Under the pieces are notes generated by a model. It saw only the letters and a list, made by a program, of their open reading frames with translations. It searched no databases and was not told the origin of the DNA. Below are positions 1 through 10,329 of a stretch of 64,000 bases of DNA, piece after piece. The position numbers and the translations under genes are program-made. Position 1 is the first letter of the stretch. The number at the start of each line of letters is the position of its first letter. The DNA is from Acorus gramineus (Eukaryota > Streptophyta > Magnoliopsida > Acorales > Acoraceae), in NCBI GenBank assembly GCA_030737835.1, contig CM060854.1:17340859-17404858 (forward strand), in the 5' to 3' direction.

Positions 1-1115
1 AACACACTCAAATATCTAATTTAATATTTCACAATTTTTTACCAAGAAAAAATCATTTAAATCAAAATTCAATAATGAAAAAATCTTCAAAATTTTCTTA
101 TGTAATCATTTTTTTTCTGCTTATGTAATCAATCTTAATTAGACAACTAAGACTATAAGAGAAAGTAATCTCGGATTGGGTAGGCATATACTGTGTTGAA
201 TAACACTGAAATTCTCATTCAACAACTAACAATGCAGTTTTAATTTAGATATTTCACCAAACATTTTATATACAGGTTTCAAATATTTAAATACTTACAA
301 AATCATACAGACATTTTGTCTAGAGACTAATAAGAAAAAGGCATTTGCAGTTGAGGACTTAAAATGAAATATGAAGAAGGGATGGAAGGATCACTAAATA
401 ACATAATTTACAGGGATTTAGAAATAAAATCACATTTCACAAACTAATAGTGTATGAACGAACGTTTACGGAAGAACTAAAAACCAAATAGACGATTGGA
501 TTTAAAGACTTAAAAAGAAATATAAAGAAGGGAGGGATCGATCTTCAAATAAACATATTTTATTGAAAATTAAAAATAAAAAACCTAAAAAAAAAAAATG
601 AAGGATCAACAATTAATTCATGGTGGGCACTGAATTCCTTCACCCTAAGCAAATGATGATACAACATGTTTGTCAGATTCAAATAATAATAACGGGACCT
701 CCTGGCGCACTTGTTTCAATCTTAAATCTGTCTATGTTGGATAATGTTAAATGTTTTGAAGAATATATTTTTATATGCTTTTTAGAGTTGTTTTAGAGTA
801 TTTTTTTATGTAATTATTCATTTCTACGTATTAAGGAAGTTTCTCTTTTTTTATATTCAAAATTTTATACAAATTGATAATATTTATACATTTAATATGT
901 ATAATCATATTTTTCATGTGCAGCCATATTTTAAAATTCTAAATTTGATAGTATGTAAATTTGACATGATCTAAATTTGACAGGTTATAAATTGGGGAAG
1001 GAATTAACATTCAAAGTTTCATTAAAACTTTTAAATCTGATCCACCAAATAAATAAAATCTTCAATCAAATCAACTTTGACATCTCCAACAAATCAATAA
1101 GATCTCCAACAAATT
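1..1115. other. AT-rich intergenic DNA, no gene seen
   Basis: The stretch is strongly AT-rich with many stops in all frames, and I see no coding or RNA signal. The only structure noticed is a loose direct repeat of about 70 bp: a GACTTAAAA...GAAGGGA block near 356-430 recurs near 505-575. The LINE remnant begins somewhere near its right end. Confidence 0.6.
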
Positions 1116-1602
1116 TTGCAATTACATTTTCAACATAGTTTACAAATCAGCATTAATAACTCAATCAAATCAGCATTTATAAGCAATTCAACCTTCAAAA
1201 CCCTATTAAAAGGGCATCTCTTCATTCAGCCAAGAAGAATTTTCAAAGTTTGGAGGGCCCTGTATGAAGGAATGCAAATCATCATGAGATATATTCGAAA
1301 GGTTCCTGGTGAATTATGTGTTATTGATTTCTTGAAAGATCCTTGGCTTATATCGATTCCTTTTTATAGAATCCCAACTTTCATAAATATGAAAGCGGCA
1401 CAGTTAGATTATAAATTATCGGACACGATAATAGAAGATGATTGGAATATACAAATTTTGGAGGCATTATTACCACAATATTGGGTGGACTTTATTCTAT
1501 GTACTAACCCTCTGAAGGCGTATACAGATAAAGTGGTGAATTGGAGTTGGGAGGAGACAATTGCTGGGCATCCAAAACCCGGAGATTTCTACAAATTAAC
1601 TG

Positions 1603-1809
1603 TTGGCCCCAATTACAGAGCAATCACAAGGTAATAAATGGAAGAAGGTATGGAAACTCCCAGTTTATCCTAAGGTGAAGATGTTTCTTTGGCAGGTAAT
1701 ATGGGAGAGACTACCAACAAGATCATATTTGGATAGCATTGGAATTTATATGGCTAACAAATGCCTAGTTTGTGGACTGTCTTCAGAAACAATTAATCAT
1801 TTATTTTAG
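1603..1809 (+). pseudogene. zf-RVT segment of LINE-A
   Basis: The translation carries the typical plant LINE zinc-binding pattern after the reverse transcriptase: KWKKVWKLPVYPKVKMFLWQ, then an ERLPTR block, then a CLVCGLSSETINHLF Cys/His pair. Such segments sit between the reverse transcriptase and RNase H domains of L1-type ORF2. The frame differs from the preceding segment (1116-1634), so at least one frameshift separates them, and it stops at 1807-1809. It is a dead fragment and not a host gene. Confidence 0.7.
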
Positions 1810-1985
1810 AGAATGTATGTCCACGTAAGAGTGCTGGCGGGAGGTCCCTTCTCAGCTTCAACAACCTACACAAATTTGGGAGTCCAAATGTGGCTGGATA
1901 TATTTTCAAGAACTATATGGCCACCGGGTGAAGATTTCAAAACTCAGTTGGTCTTTCTTATATTCATGTTTTGGCAGCTATTGTT

Positions 1986-2147
1986 TTTTTTTTTATATAT
2001 ATATTAGAGGGACCCCCCGGTCCCACAGAAAATTCCTTCGAATAATTGCCAACAAACATGTAGGTAAGTCAGCGTCAATATTCGAACCCAGGACCTATCG
2101 GTAACACCGCTAAATCCTGAACCATTGTGTTATGACCACTGAGGACG
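1986..2147 (-). mobile_element. tRNA-derived SINE (SINE-1) inside LINE-A
   Basis: It is flanked by a perfect 15-bp target-site duplication, TTGGCAGCTATTGTT, at 1971-1985 and 2148-2162. Read on the minus strand it has an A-box-like TGGTCATAACACAATGG, a B-box-like GGGTTCGAATATT about 45 nt later, and a 3' A-tail (the T-run from 1986 on the plus strand). These are the hallmarks of a Pol III-transcribed SINE mobilised by LINE machinery. Removing it restores an uninterrupted LINE reading across the join. Confidence 0.85.
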
Positions 2148-2251
2148 TTGGCAGCTATTGTTGAACAGAAACAAACAGATTGATTTTTCAGGGAGATAGA
2201 TGAAGTACTCGTCAGGTGGTTACGCAGGCTTGGACTAATTGGAGGTAATGT

Positions 2252-2889
2252 ATGTTTGGCATTGTGAAGAGTCCATCTCCACTTTTATCACCTCAGGTTC
2301 AGGTTATAAATGATTGTTCTACACTAGAATCTGATGAAGAATTCTCTTTAAACATACATGCAGAGCAAATTTATATCATTGGAGATGGAAGCGTGGAAGG
2401 GCGGATACGAACTGCAGGTGCGGCTTATGTTGTATTTCAAAATTCACCTCGACGTGTCATTGAAGCTGGTTATACTTGGTGGCCATGGACATCTGCGCTA
2501 AGAGCAGAGATAGAGGCAATTCGCATGGGATTACAGGTAGGAAATGGGGAAGGAAGCAATGTGTTTGCTCAGATTCTCAGGTTCTGATTACACTATTTCA
2601 AGTATCGGGTATGGGACCGGAGTCGTTGCAAGAACATGTGAGTCATATAAGAGAAATGATGAAAATGTCTGAGCAGGTTAAATTTTGGAAGGTCTCTTGT
2701 GATGCGGTGAAGGCGCCGGTGGCTTTGGCGATTCATGCGCGACGTGAACGGAGCAATGGATCTTCCCCTTTGTTGGCAGATGACAAGGTCCGTAGCATTT
2801 TGCAACCACTAAGTAGAAGTTTGAATATATGTATTAAAGATGTACAAGATCAGATTGTATATGATATAGATAGTAGGGAAACTTTGTGA
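2252..2889 (+). pseudogene. RNase H-like (RVT_3) domain of LINE-A
   Basis: 2252-2587 encodes an RNase H fold of the kind found at the C-terminus of plant LINE ORF2: the first acidic position in IIGDGSVEGR, then AGAAYVVF, then ALRAEIEAIRMGLQ with the catalytic-type Glu. The frame is then lost and continues in another frame (2476-2889), where the tail reads on to just before the poly(A). The domain is therefore frameshifted and inactive. Confidence 0.65.
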
Positions 2890-2984
2890 TAGCCCTTACA
2901 GGGATGATCCTGTAATATTTGCTCAGTTGAAGGCCAATTCAACAAAAAAAAAAATGTTAAAATTGCAAGCTATTATAAGACCAA

Positions 2985-3425
2985 AATGAGTGTTTTAAAA
3001 CCCGACCCAACTCGACCAAGAACTGATTAAACATTCATCTACTTTGAATTCCAGTTCGATTTTCTCTTAAAACCCATAAAACCCAATCAACTCACTGGTT
3101 AAACCTATGATTTATGTGAATTGGTTACAGATTGATTAAACCCATCGATTCACTCATATATGTGATTAATTACTTGTGAAAATATATTAAAAAAAAATTA
3201 GATTTTATATACTAAAATCATGTTGTAATATTAAGTAAAAAACTTTATGCAAAATTTTTTTAAAATATTTCATACTTTTATTTAGTAATACTAAATAATA
3301 AATTTATTGTATTATAATTCTGTTAAGTTTCAAATCCGGTTGACCCAACAGTTGCACAAGTTATCCTTGAACCATTTACTATTTTGGTTCACTGAACGGT
3401 TTAATTTTTAAAACCTATGTGTATT
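2985..3425 (+). mobile_element. Dispersed MITE-like repeat Y, copy a
   Basis: This AT-rich block of about 440 bp begins near GTTTTAAAACCCGACCCAAC and ends near GTTTAATTTTTAAAACC. By eye it matches, in reverse orientation, the sequence spread over 13811-15235, with long shared stretches around TCAAATCCGGTTGACCC and the A/T-rich middle. The ends are loosely complementary (TTTTAAAACC-type). There is no coding capacity. A clear target-site duplication was not found, so the superfamily is undecided. Confidence 0.55.
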
Positions 3426-3551
3426 CTCATGTGTAGTAGTAGTTAGGGTTTTTACGGTATTACAAATTTCAGAAAAAAAATCTGATTTGTAATCCTCTAG
3501 ACGTACTCTATAATCCAAAAAAAAAAAGGTTAAAATATTCTATTTTCCTTG

Positions 3552-4145
3552 TAAGAGCATCTCCAATCCGAAACCCAAATTTAAATTTGAGTAAAAGTCA
3601 CCCAAAACTCTCTCCAACCATTTACCTATACCAAATCAAGTTTTTACTCAAATCTTTACCCAAATTTTCAACATCTTTTTTTTCCCTTTGTCTCCACATT
3701 TTCTTCCAATGTGACATTTTTTTTTCTTTCAACTCCGCCTTTAATTGAATTATATTAAATGCCTTCTCATCCTCCAAAATTTTCACTATCTCTTGAAACC
3801 AAAAAAAAAAAAAAAAATTTCTTTCTTAAATCTTCATTTTTTTTTGTTTTAACTTCTTATTTTTACTCCAATAAAAAATATTATTTTTACTTTTTTTAAA
3901 AAAATTTGGATGATTATAATTTTAAATTTGAATATCTTGAAGGGAAGAAAAATTGAGTAGTAAATTTTTTTGGAAAAATGACTTTGAAAATGTTTATAGG
4001 AAATAACTAGAAGAAAATGTGAAGTTTTTAAAAGATTTGAATAAAACACAAAATGATGTTTGGAAACACATCATATCAAATTAAGCTTTTACTCAAATTT
4101 TAAGTAAAATTTAGGTATATGTTTGAGTAAGAGCTGGAGATAACC
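3552..4145. mobile_element. MITE-like element with GAGCATCTCCAA-type ends
   Basis: The left end reads TAAGAGCATCTCCAATCC. The right end, reverse-complemented, carries ATCTCCAGCTC followed by a shared AATTTGAGTAAAAG motif, so the ends form gapped inverted repeats. The same type of terminus appears in the element at 58764-59699. The interior is AT-rich and non-coding. No convincing target-site duplication was seen, so the boundaries are approximate. Confidence 0.5.
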
Positions 4146-4934
4146 TAATCAGATACAAAATTCAATATCGAGGACTACGCAAAAGTTTTGTTTACCTGGA
4201 AAAAAAACTATGCAAAAGGATTCAAATCCTCCAAAATTTAACCAAATAATAGTTATCTTTATTTTAATTACCATTACTTAATCGGTCTACCATTTCCCCT
4301 TCAAAAACAATTACCAAATTAGTATTAGTAAGATCATCTAATCCATGCCAACAACCAATGTTTTAATCATATTTGAAACTTTTCTATGATGTCATAACAA
4401 CAACCAATGGACCGTATAAACCTTTTCTACTAGGAAAAAGATATACGTAGCCCCATTGCAGTCCGTTTTGCAGTCCAGCCCGTTTTTCATTTTCTATAAA
4501 ATTATATACTTATCCTTTGAAGTGCATGCAATTATATGAAATGATGTACATACTGAGATACATTAGTGTATTTTTTTTATGACAAAAAAATGAAAAAACA
4601 TTTTGAGTCATATGCTATGTTAGAATCCTATACGCTCTATACTGCTTTATCATAGCGTACGGGCTGCAAAATGTTATATATGTGTCACTTTTTGGCCTGC
4701 TGGTAACCATTGGAGCATTTTAGCAGTTTTTGAAATTTTTGCACTTTTTGATCGGAATCGCATAATTTTGGACTGTTAGCTATCGTCCTGAGTTAGAGAA
4801 CTCCGATTGAAAATCTAACTGCATATTATGTGTCCTAGTGCCATTTTAAGCCACTCATGAAAATTTCATCGAATTCCGGCAACGTTTCCGAAATTTCACA
4901 GTTCCGGAGCGTATCTGGGTTTTTAAGTCGCACA

Positions 4935-4943
4935 CTATAAATA
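4935..4943 (+). promoter_or_regulatory. TATA box of the solo LTR
   Basis: CTATAAATA lies about 263 bp inside the LTR and is followed by a C/T-rich stretch. The equivalent positions are CTATTTAAA in the right Gypsy LTR and a weaker CTACTTAAAA in the left one. This implies a short U3 of about 290 bp and a very long R-U5. Confidence 0.55.
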
Positions 4944-5289
4944 AGTGAGATCTAATTTCGAGTTACTATTCATCATCCCTATCAAACATTCCCCTCTCTC
5001 CTCTTCTTCATTTTTCTCACTTTTGAGGCCCCTAGACCCCTCAAAATCAAAAACCCAAAACCTAGGAAGTGTAGATCGGGTTCCGTTCTACACCCCAGTG
5101 CCTTCAAATCCCGATTCCGGTGATCCTAGCCTCCCCGACCACCCCTCCTTCTCCTCTGATTCGGGCCGTTTCAAGGGCCGTGGTAGATCGGGGCGTAGGA
5201 GAGCTTTTGAGAAGGGTTTCGGCGCGCGGAGAGCACCCGGACTTCGCTTCCTCCCCTTGGTAAGGCCTTTTTCTTCTCTTTTCTTGCAT

Positions 5290-6240
5290 AGATGTATGCT
5301 AGGGGGATGGATCTAGGGTTGGGTGGTGGTCGGCGGCGGTGGGTGGCCGTCGGGGGGCTGTGGGAGGCGGTCGGAGGCCGTCGGAGGCCTTTGGGTGGTG
5401 GTGGAGGAGCTCGGGCTGGCAGGCTCTGTTCCGGGCAGCAGGCAGCAGCGGCAGCGGCCCAGGCAGCGCGCAGGCTGGGCACGCGCGGGCATGCGCGCGG
5501 GTATGCGCGGGTCTGGTGCGAGGAGCTGGTCGGGCAGCTGTGCGCGGGTCTGGTCGAGCGGCTGGTGCGGGGAGATGGGTGAGTGGTCGATGCGCGCGGA
5601 GTGCGTGCTGGGGGCGCGCGCGTGCGTGCGCGCGAGCGTGCGCGCGGGCGTGCGCTCGGGGAAGAGCTGGAGGCCAGCTAGGCGTGCAAGCGCGGGGAGC
5701 TGTGCGCGAGGAGCTGATGGCGAGCTGCGCGCGAGGTGCTGGTCGCGCTGGTCTGGGCGCGAGGTGCTGGTCGCGCTGGTCTGGGCGCGAGGAGCTGGTC
5801 GCGCGGGTGCTAGACGTGCGGGCAGGGGTGGTGCGTGCGCGAGGTGCTGGCCGGGGCAGGGGTGCTAGGCATGCGCGAGGTGGTGGCCGAGGGCAGTGCG
5901 CGCGGGAGGGCGTGCAGGGTGCGCGCGGAGGGCGCGGCGAGGCAGTGTGGTGCGCGCGGGGCGCGGCGAGGCGGCCGTGGTGCGCGCGAGGCGCGGCGAG
6001 GCGGCCGTGGTGCGCGCGAGGCACGGCGAGGCGGCGGTGGTGCGCGCGAGGCGCGGCGAGGCGGCAGAGGTGCGCGCAAGGCGCGGCGAGGTGGCGGAGG
6101 TGCGCGCGGGGTGCGTGCGGGGCGAGGCGCTGCACGCGGGAGCGCGCGGGGTGCTCGCGGACCGGCGCAAGGCGTGCGGGGATTCGCGGCGGTGCACCCG
6201 GGCGGTCGGGTGGCCGTGCGGGTGGTTGCCGGGGGTGTTG
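5290..6240. repeat. GC-rich minisatellite tract in solo LTR
   Basis: This block is extremely G+C- and CpG-rich, with very few T or A, embedded in AT-rich DNA. At about 5920-6112 it contains roughly six imperfect tandem copies of a 30-bp unit (TGCGCGCGAGGCGCGGCGAG followed by GCGGCCGTGG). Because stop codons are scarce, long open frames occur on both strands (for example 278 codons on the minus strand, 5299-6135), but their frames are not kept among the three LTR copies. I do not call them genes. The tract lies between a splice-donor-like GGTAAG (5259-5264) and an acceptor-like CTTGCAG (6323-6329). Confidence 0.75.
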
Positions 6241-6329
6241 GCTGTTTGATTTGGGGTTTTGGGGTATTTATTTGTGTATTTAATGATAATTGTGGATTTA
6301 TACTTACCAAGTAATACCCTGTCTTGCAG

Positions 6330-6365
6330 ATCTCGACGGACGGTCGCGCGTCGACCCGAGTTCCG
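6330..6365 (+). other. Putative 36-nt mini-exon in solo LTR
   Basis: An acceptor-like GTCTTGCAG precedes, and a donor-like GGTGAGTGGG straddles the right edge (GT at 6366-6367). The same 36-nt spacing and nearly the same sequence occur at 48953-48988 and 55076-55111. A further acceptor-like TTTTTCAG ends at 7423. Splicing is an inference. Confidence 0.35.
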
Positions 6366-7841
6366 GTGAGTGGGACAACCCAACCCAGTTTGGGAGGCGT
6401 TACATGCTTTGGGCGTGTACCGTCCTCCCCTGGGGCACATAGTTAGTATTAACTGCTTTGATATAATCCATGTAAGTATGATGTGTGTGTGTAGAATGCA
6501 TGCCACCCTAGACTTGTATGTTAGAGACTTGCACCCTTAGGATGTTGTGCATGAGCCGTGTATCATGTCACCCGTTATCATGCTAGGAAAGCCCTGACCT
6601 GAGTATGCGTCCCATTAGTTTGATTTATTTATTTAAACGCAAACTGCGATATATATATTAGCATGCCTTGGGAATATAGGGGGCCTTGCGAGGTTAACAT
6701 TGAGACCCGGATTAGGGTACTCCGTGTTCCTTGTTTGGTTGTCGGATGTCCTACATCGGGACCTCAGGTTACCCTCCCAAGGTCTCTTTTCCCCTTTATG
6801 TATTATTTATATTCCCCGCATCCTGGTTATGCGCGCTGGTGGAATTCAGAGGAATTCAAGACATTAGAGTTGTAGAGATGTGCTGTCAGCGGATCCGAGT
6901 GGATCATATGCGAGGGATAGGCTGTTCTGTTTTCCTCCATTGGATCCGTGTAGAGACTACCCCGGCGTTAAAAAGGTTGTCCCGTGCAGGGGCTTCCATC
7001 AGTAGGCGCCTCCTGCATTGGTAGAAGGACTGCGCCGAACGTGGAAGTGGCCAAACGACCTACGGAGTGGGGAGAGACTATCGGTGGACCGAGGGTGACC
7101 AACAGCCTAGTCAGTCCCAAGAGCCTAGGTCACCTGTTGAGAGGTGAGGGTGAGGGTATGGTGGGCCGGCGATGCGACGACCCACAGGATTGTGAATGGA
7201 TGATTATCAACCCGTTAAGTCCCAACATCCTAGGTCACCTATTGAGGGTGAGGGTGAGGGTATGGGTATGGCGGTTCGGCGATATGACGAACCCCCGGAT
7301 TTGAGTTGTTTGTACTGTTTTGGGGCTTGTGGCTTGATATAAATGTGGTTAATATGAACTGTATGCATGGGTTGTGCTATTCACTGAGCGTGTGGCTCAC
7401 CCCTCGCATATTATCTTTTTCAGTGATCTCTGAGGGAGGAGCTTCCCGAGCAACTACACCAGTAGAGGAGTAGCACCGCGTCCCACGAGTTTTGAGGCCA
7501 TCAGCACCCTTCTTTCAGTTGTATGTATATATTATGTGCTTGGGCACCTAGTTGGATTATGTATGGATTTTTTTTGCTGTGTATATATGGACATGTTGGC
7601 TCTCACAGGACGTATGATTATGTATCAAGTCTGTAATATGTTTTGATTACAGACTCAGTCTTTTAGCTTCCGCATTTGGTGTATATATTATGTCAGCCCT
7701 GCTTTTATCTGTGTTGTCATTTTTAGTTGTTGTTTGTGGTATATTATTGAACTCTTGTTACTGATATCATATATACACTTGCCGCGTCCCGGGGACGGCC
7801 GCCCTGGGGCGTGACAGAAAAACAGGCTGCAATGACGGGCT

Positions 7842-8465
7842 CATAGTTGTCTGGGCGCCGCCTAGACGACTAGGCGGTCCAGATGGACCTAGGCGACCGC
7901 CCGCCTAATAGCATGCTAATTAAGCGAGCGCCTGGGCCCGCCTACCCTCCTAAATCACGCCTAGCCTGCCGCTAGCCCGCCCAATCCCTCGCCTAACCTA
8001 AAAAATAAAAGACAAAAAAAACACAATCGAAAGATTGAAACATCACCTACCCTGCTGGCCAACAATGCAGCGAATTTTTCCGGTCTCAAGTGAGTCTCTA
8101 TTGATTTTTTGTCTCTCCCTCCTATCTCTCTTCAAAATTTCTGAACTCTTATCTCATTCTCCCTCAATCTCTTTTCCTTTTTCTCCTTCTTTAATACCAC
8201 TAGGATTAGATTATATTAATTTTATTGAAATGGGCATGCACCAATAAATTACATCCGTGTGTTCTTTATTTATAAATAACATTCTTCATTTTAAGTAATA
8301 TTCCTAGAAAAATTAAAAAATGGATAAGCAGATAAATAACTTTAATATAATTACCAATTTAAATAATAAAATCTTAATTAAGCGCCGCCTAGGCGCGCCT
8401 AGGCACGCCTAGGCGACTACGCGGTTAGCCACCGCTAAGCTCGCATAGCCGCCCAGACAACTATG
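7842..8465. mobile_element. Non-autonomous hAT element (MITE)
   Basis: The terminal inverted repeats are CATAGTTGTCTGGGCG (7842-7857) and its exact complement CGCCCAGACAACTATG at the right end (8450-8465). The flanking 8-mers GACGGGCT (7834-7841) and GACGAGCT (8466-8473) match at 7 of 8 positions, and 8 bp is the hAT target-site length. Both ends carry clustered subterminal CTAGGCG/CGCCTAG motifs, typical hAT transposase-binding repeats. The interior is AT-rich with no transposase, so it is non-autonomous. It lies inside the right end of MITE X copy 1. Confidence 0.85.
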
Positions 8466-8486
8466 GACGAGCTGCGTGTATAAGCG

Positions 8487-8664
8487 CTCTTTCTACTATG
8501 CCTATCTCGGCCCCTGGATTCTTCAGTGGAGGTGTCTCTCTTTTTGCATTTTCTTTTTCTTTTTCTTTTATATGCTCTATTTTCTTCCCATCATCATTCG
8601 GATATTGTTTATTTTGAATCTTATTTGAAATGAATATGTCCACATTTACTCTAATAAAATAACA
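8487..8664. other. Unassigned spacer
   Basis: This is a short non-coding spacer between MITE X copy 1 and the left LTR of Copia-1. No motif or element was recognised. Confidence 0.5.
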
Positions 8665-8807
8665 TGTTAGATTACATATATATTGTATTGTGTTACACAT
8701 GTATTATTGTGTTACACGTGTATTAGGTCTTATACTATTATAAAAAGGGCTTTGTCCATCTCTTAATGAATTAAGTCTCATTATTATTTGTTTTTCTGAT
8801 TCTAACA
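8665..8807 (+). repeat. Left LTR of Copia-1
   Basis: It is 143 bp, TG...CA bounded, and contains a TATA-like region (CTATTATAAAAAGGGC) and the tail TTAATGAATTAAGTCTCATT, shared almost exactly with 13663-13806. A TAGTATTAGAGCC primer-binding-type site starts immediately after it, at 8808-8820. Confidence 0.88.
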
Positions 8808-9359
8808 TAGTATTAGAGCCACTCTGAGATCTCAATTTTTTTTTCTTTTGTGTCGTTTGTTTGTCGCGTCGTCAAGTCTTCATCGCATAGTTGTTCATGC
8901 TGCCTTCGTCAAGTCTTTGTCGTGCTGTTGTTTGTGTCGTCATCCCCGTCGTCCTCGTCGCACCGTTGTTTGTTGTGCACCAACGTCCACTACGCACCGC
9001 CTGTCTTCCGCGCAGCCTTGTCGCCTGTCCGCCTGTGCAACCCAATTTGCACAGGCCCGGATGCTCGCACAACCCAGTCCACACAGCCCTGGATGCTCAT
9101 TTGCACAGTCCCACACATCCCTAGATGTTCGTCTGCGTGAAGATCCAAGAATCCCAAGCGTAAACCAGCAAATCTCATACGTTAACCCACATGAGATCAA
9201 AGAACCCTTGGCGCTTGCACGTGAACTCGTTCGTACACACTCGGCCCGCTCCCGCCAACCCAGATCAGCTCGACAACCTAGATCCACGCTCAGCCCATCA
9301 CCCTAATCCACCAACCTGGATCTGCCCCAATCCAGCCACCGTACACTCACCATCCAGAA

Positions 9360-10255
9360 ACCGCCCGACCGCCGTTGGCAAATTTTCTAGCCATTGTGAA
9401 GATCACCCTTGCTCCAGATGATTTATTCGGTCACCTTAATGGTACTTCTGTTGCTCTACTATCTAAAGCTAGTGACGTATCTTTTATGGCATATATGGGA
9501 TCAGTGTGCCTCTTCATATGTGATTAACTCTGTTGATCGTTCTCTGCGCACTGATCTCAGTGGCTTCAATACGGCAGTCGAGCTATGGGCTTCTCTCCTT
9601 AAACGCTTTGTGAAGAAAAGCGGTGCTCACGAATATCAGTTACTTGCTGAGCTTCAAACCATTGTTCAGGGAGATCTGTCTATCATAGATCTATTCGGTG
9701 GCATGCGCGCACCTGTTTATGTAAGTTACATAATTTTGAGCCTGGTCCACATGCCACTCCAGTTGAGCGAGCCGCCTTTCGTGTTCGTCGTGAGTTGTAC
9801 CAGTTTCTTATAGCTCTCCGTCTTGAATTTTTCGCTTTGGCTAGATAATTGATTCATTGTGACCCTTTTCACGCTTAGAGGCAGCTCTAGCCGAGGTTGT
9901 TGCTGAGGAGACTTTTCTTCGCATTGTGGCTTCTTGACAGACTACTCCTTCAATCATGTATTCTGGAGTTTGGGCTACTGCTTCTCCTGCTATTTCTACT
10001 GCAGTTTTTATCATGTTCTATGTATTTTTGTGCGCACTACAAAAGGCAAGGTCATGTCATCAATAACTATTGAGATCTTCATCCGAAGAAAACGTCAAGT
10101 TCCTCGTATGATACGGCAAGCTTCTCATGATCGTGGTCGTGGTCCAGTTCACAGTTGTCCTACTACCACTGTTGCTATTTCTACTGCATCGGGTCTGCCT
10201 ACCTCTGATCATACTGACACCCTGATCAATCAGTGCCTTGAGCAGCTTTGACTTC
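9360..10255 (+). pseudogene. Copia-1 gag remnant
   Basis: Broken frames between the leader and the protease region contain a Copia gag (UBN2-type) signature in 9409-9813: SLRTDLSGFNTAVELWASLL followed by HEYQLLAELQTIVQGD. In-frame stops and frameshifts separate this from the beginning of gag and from the following segment. The protein would have packaged the element's RNA into particles. No intact zinc knuckle was identified. Confidence 0.65.
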
Positions 10256-10329
10256 ATCCACCTCTGTCTAGTTCTGCTATTCTCTCGAGCTTCTCTTTCA
10301 CTCTGGGTAATTTTATCGCTTCAATTTTT

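Larger units (their letters stand above)
1116..2954 (+). mobile_element. 5'-truncated L1-type LINE remnant (LINE-A)
   Basis: This is the 3' part of a plant non-LTR retrotransposon. It reads, in broken frames, through the region after the reverse transcriptase (residues such as PWLISIPFYRIP and QILEALLPQYW), then a zf-RVT zinc-binding segment, then an RNase H-like domain, and ends in an A-run at about 2943-2954. The endonuclease and the reverse transcriptase core are absent, as expected for 5' truncation during target-primed reverse transcription. A SINE interrupts it at 1986-2147. The 5' boundary is uncertain and could lie nearer 1240. No target-site duplication was recognised. Confidence 0.75.
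4672..7816 (+). mobile_element. Solo LTR of the large-LTR Gypsy family
   Basis: It starts TGTTATATATGTGTCAC and ends CCGCCCTGGGGCGTGACA, the same termini as the LTRs at 47348-50641 and 53459-56765, and it is similar along its whole length. No primer-binding site follows, so it is a solo LTR produced by recombination. The flanking 5-mers are CAAAA (4667-4671) and GAAAA (7817-7821), an imperfect target-site duplication. It has one copy of a segment of about 120 bp (near 6680-6790) that is present twice in each of the other LTRs, so it represents a different subfamily or an older copy. Confidence 0.85.
4440..8486. mobile_element. MITE X, copy 1 (split by a solo LTR and a hAT MITE)
   Basis: Left terminus: ATATACGTAGCCCCATTGCA followed by GTCCGTTTTGCAG. 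The reverse complement of the right side gives TTATACACGCAGCTCGTCAT followed by TGCAGCCTGTTTTGCAG, so the ends are inverted repeats of about 30 bp. The right repeat is cut by a Gypsy solo LTR (4672-7816) and then by a hAT MITE (7842-8465). Without these insertions and their duplications the element is roughly 270 bp, close to copy 2 at 43001-58505. The interior segment AATTATATGAAATGATGTA is shared with copy 2. It is non-autonomous. Confidence 0.7.

Noticed and set aside
2080-2147. Possible tRNA gene from the A-box and B-box on the minus strand
   Set aside because: No cloverleaf or anticodon arm can be drawn with confidence. The A-tail and 15-bp duplication show a SINE instead.
5299-6135. Long minus-strand ORF (278 codons) and overlapping plus-strand ORFs up to 314 codons in the solo LTR
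   Set aside because: The tract is nearly free of T and A, so stops are rare in every frame. The products are Arg/Ala/Pro or Gly/Arg low-complexity, and the frames are not kept in the two other LTR copies.
8035-8247. 70-codon hydrophobic ORF inside the hAT MITE
   Set aside because: Chance frame in T-rich filler DNA. Nothing resembling a transposase or a host protein.
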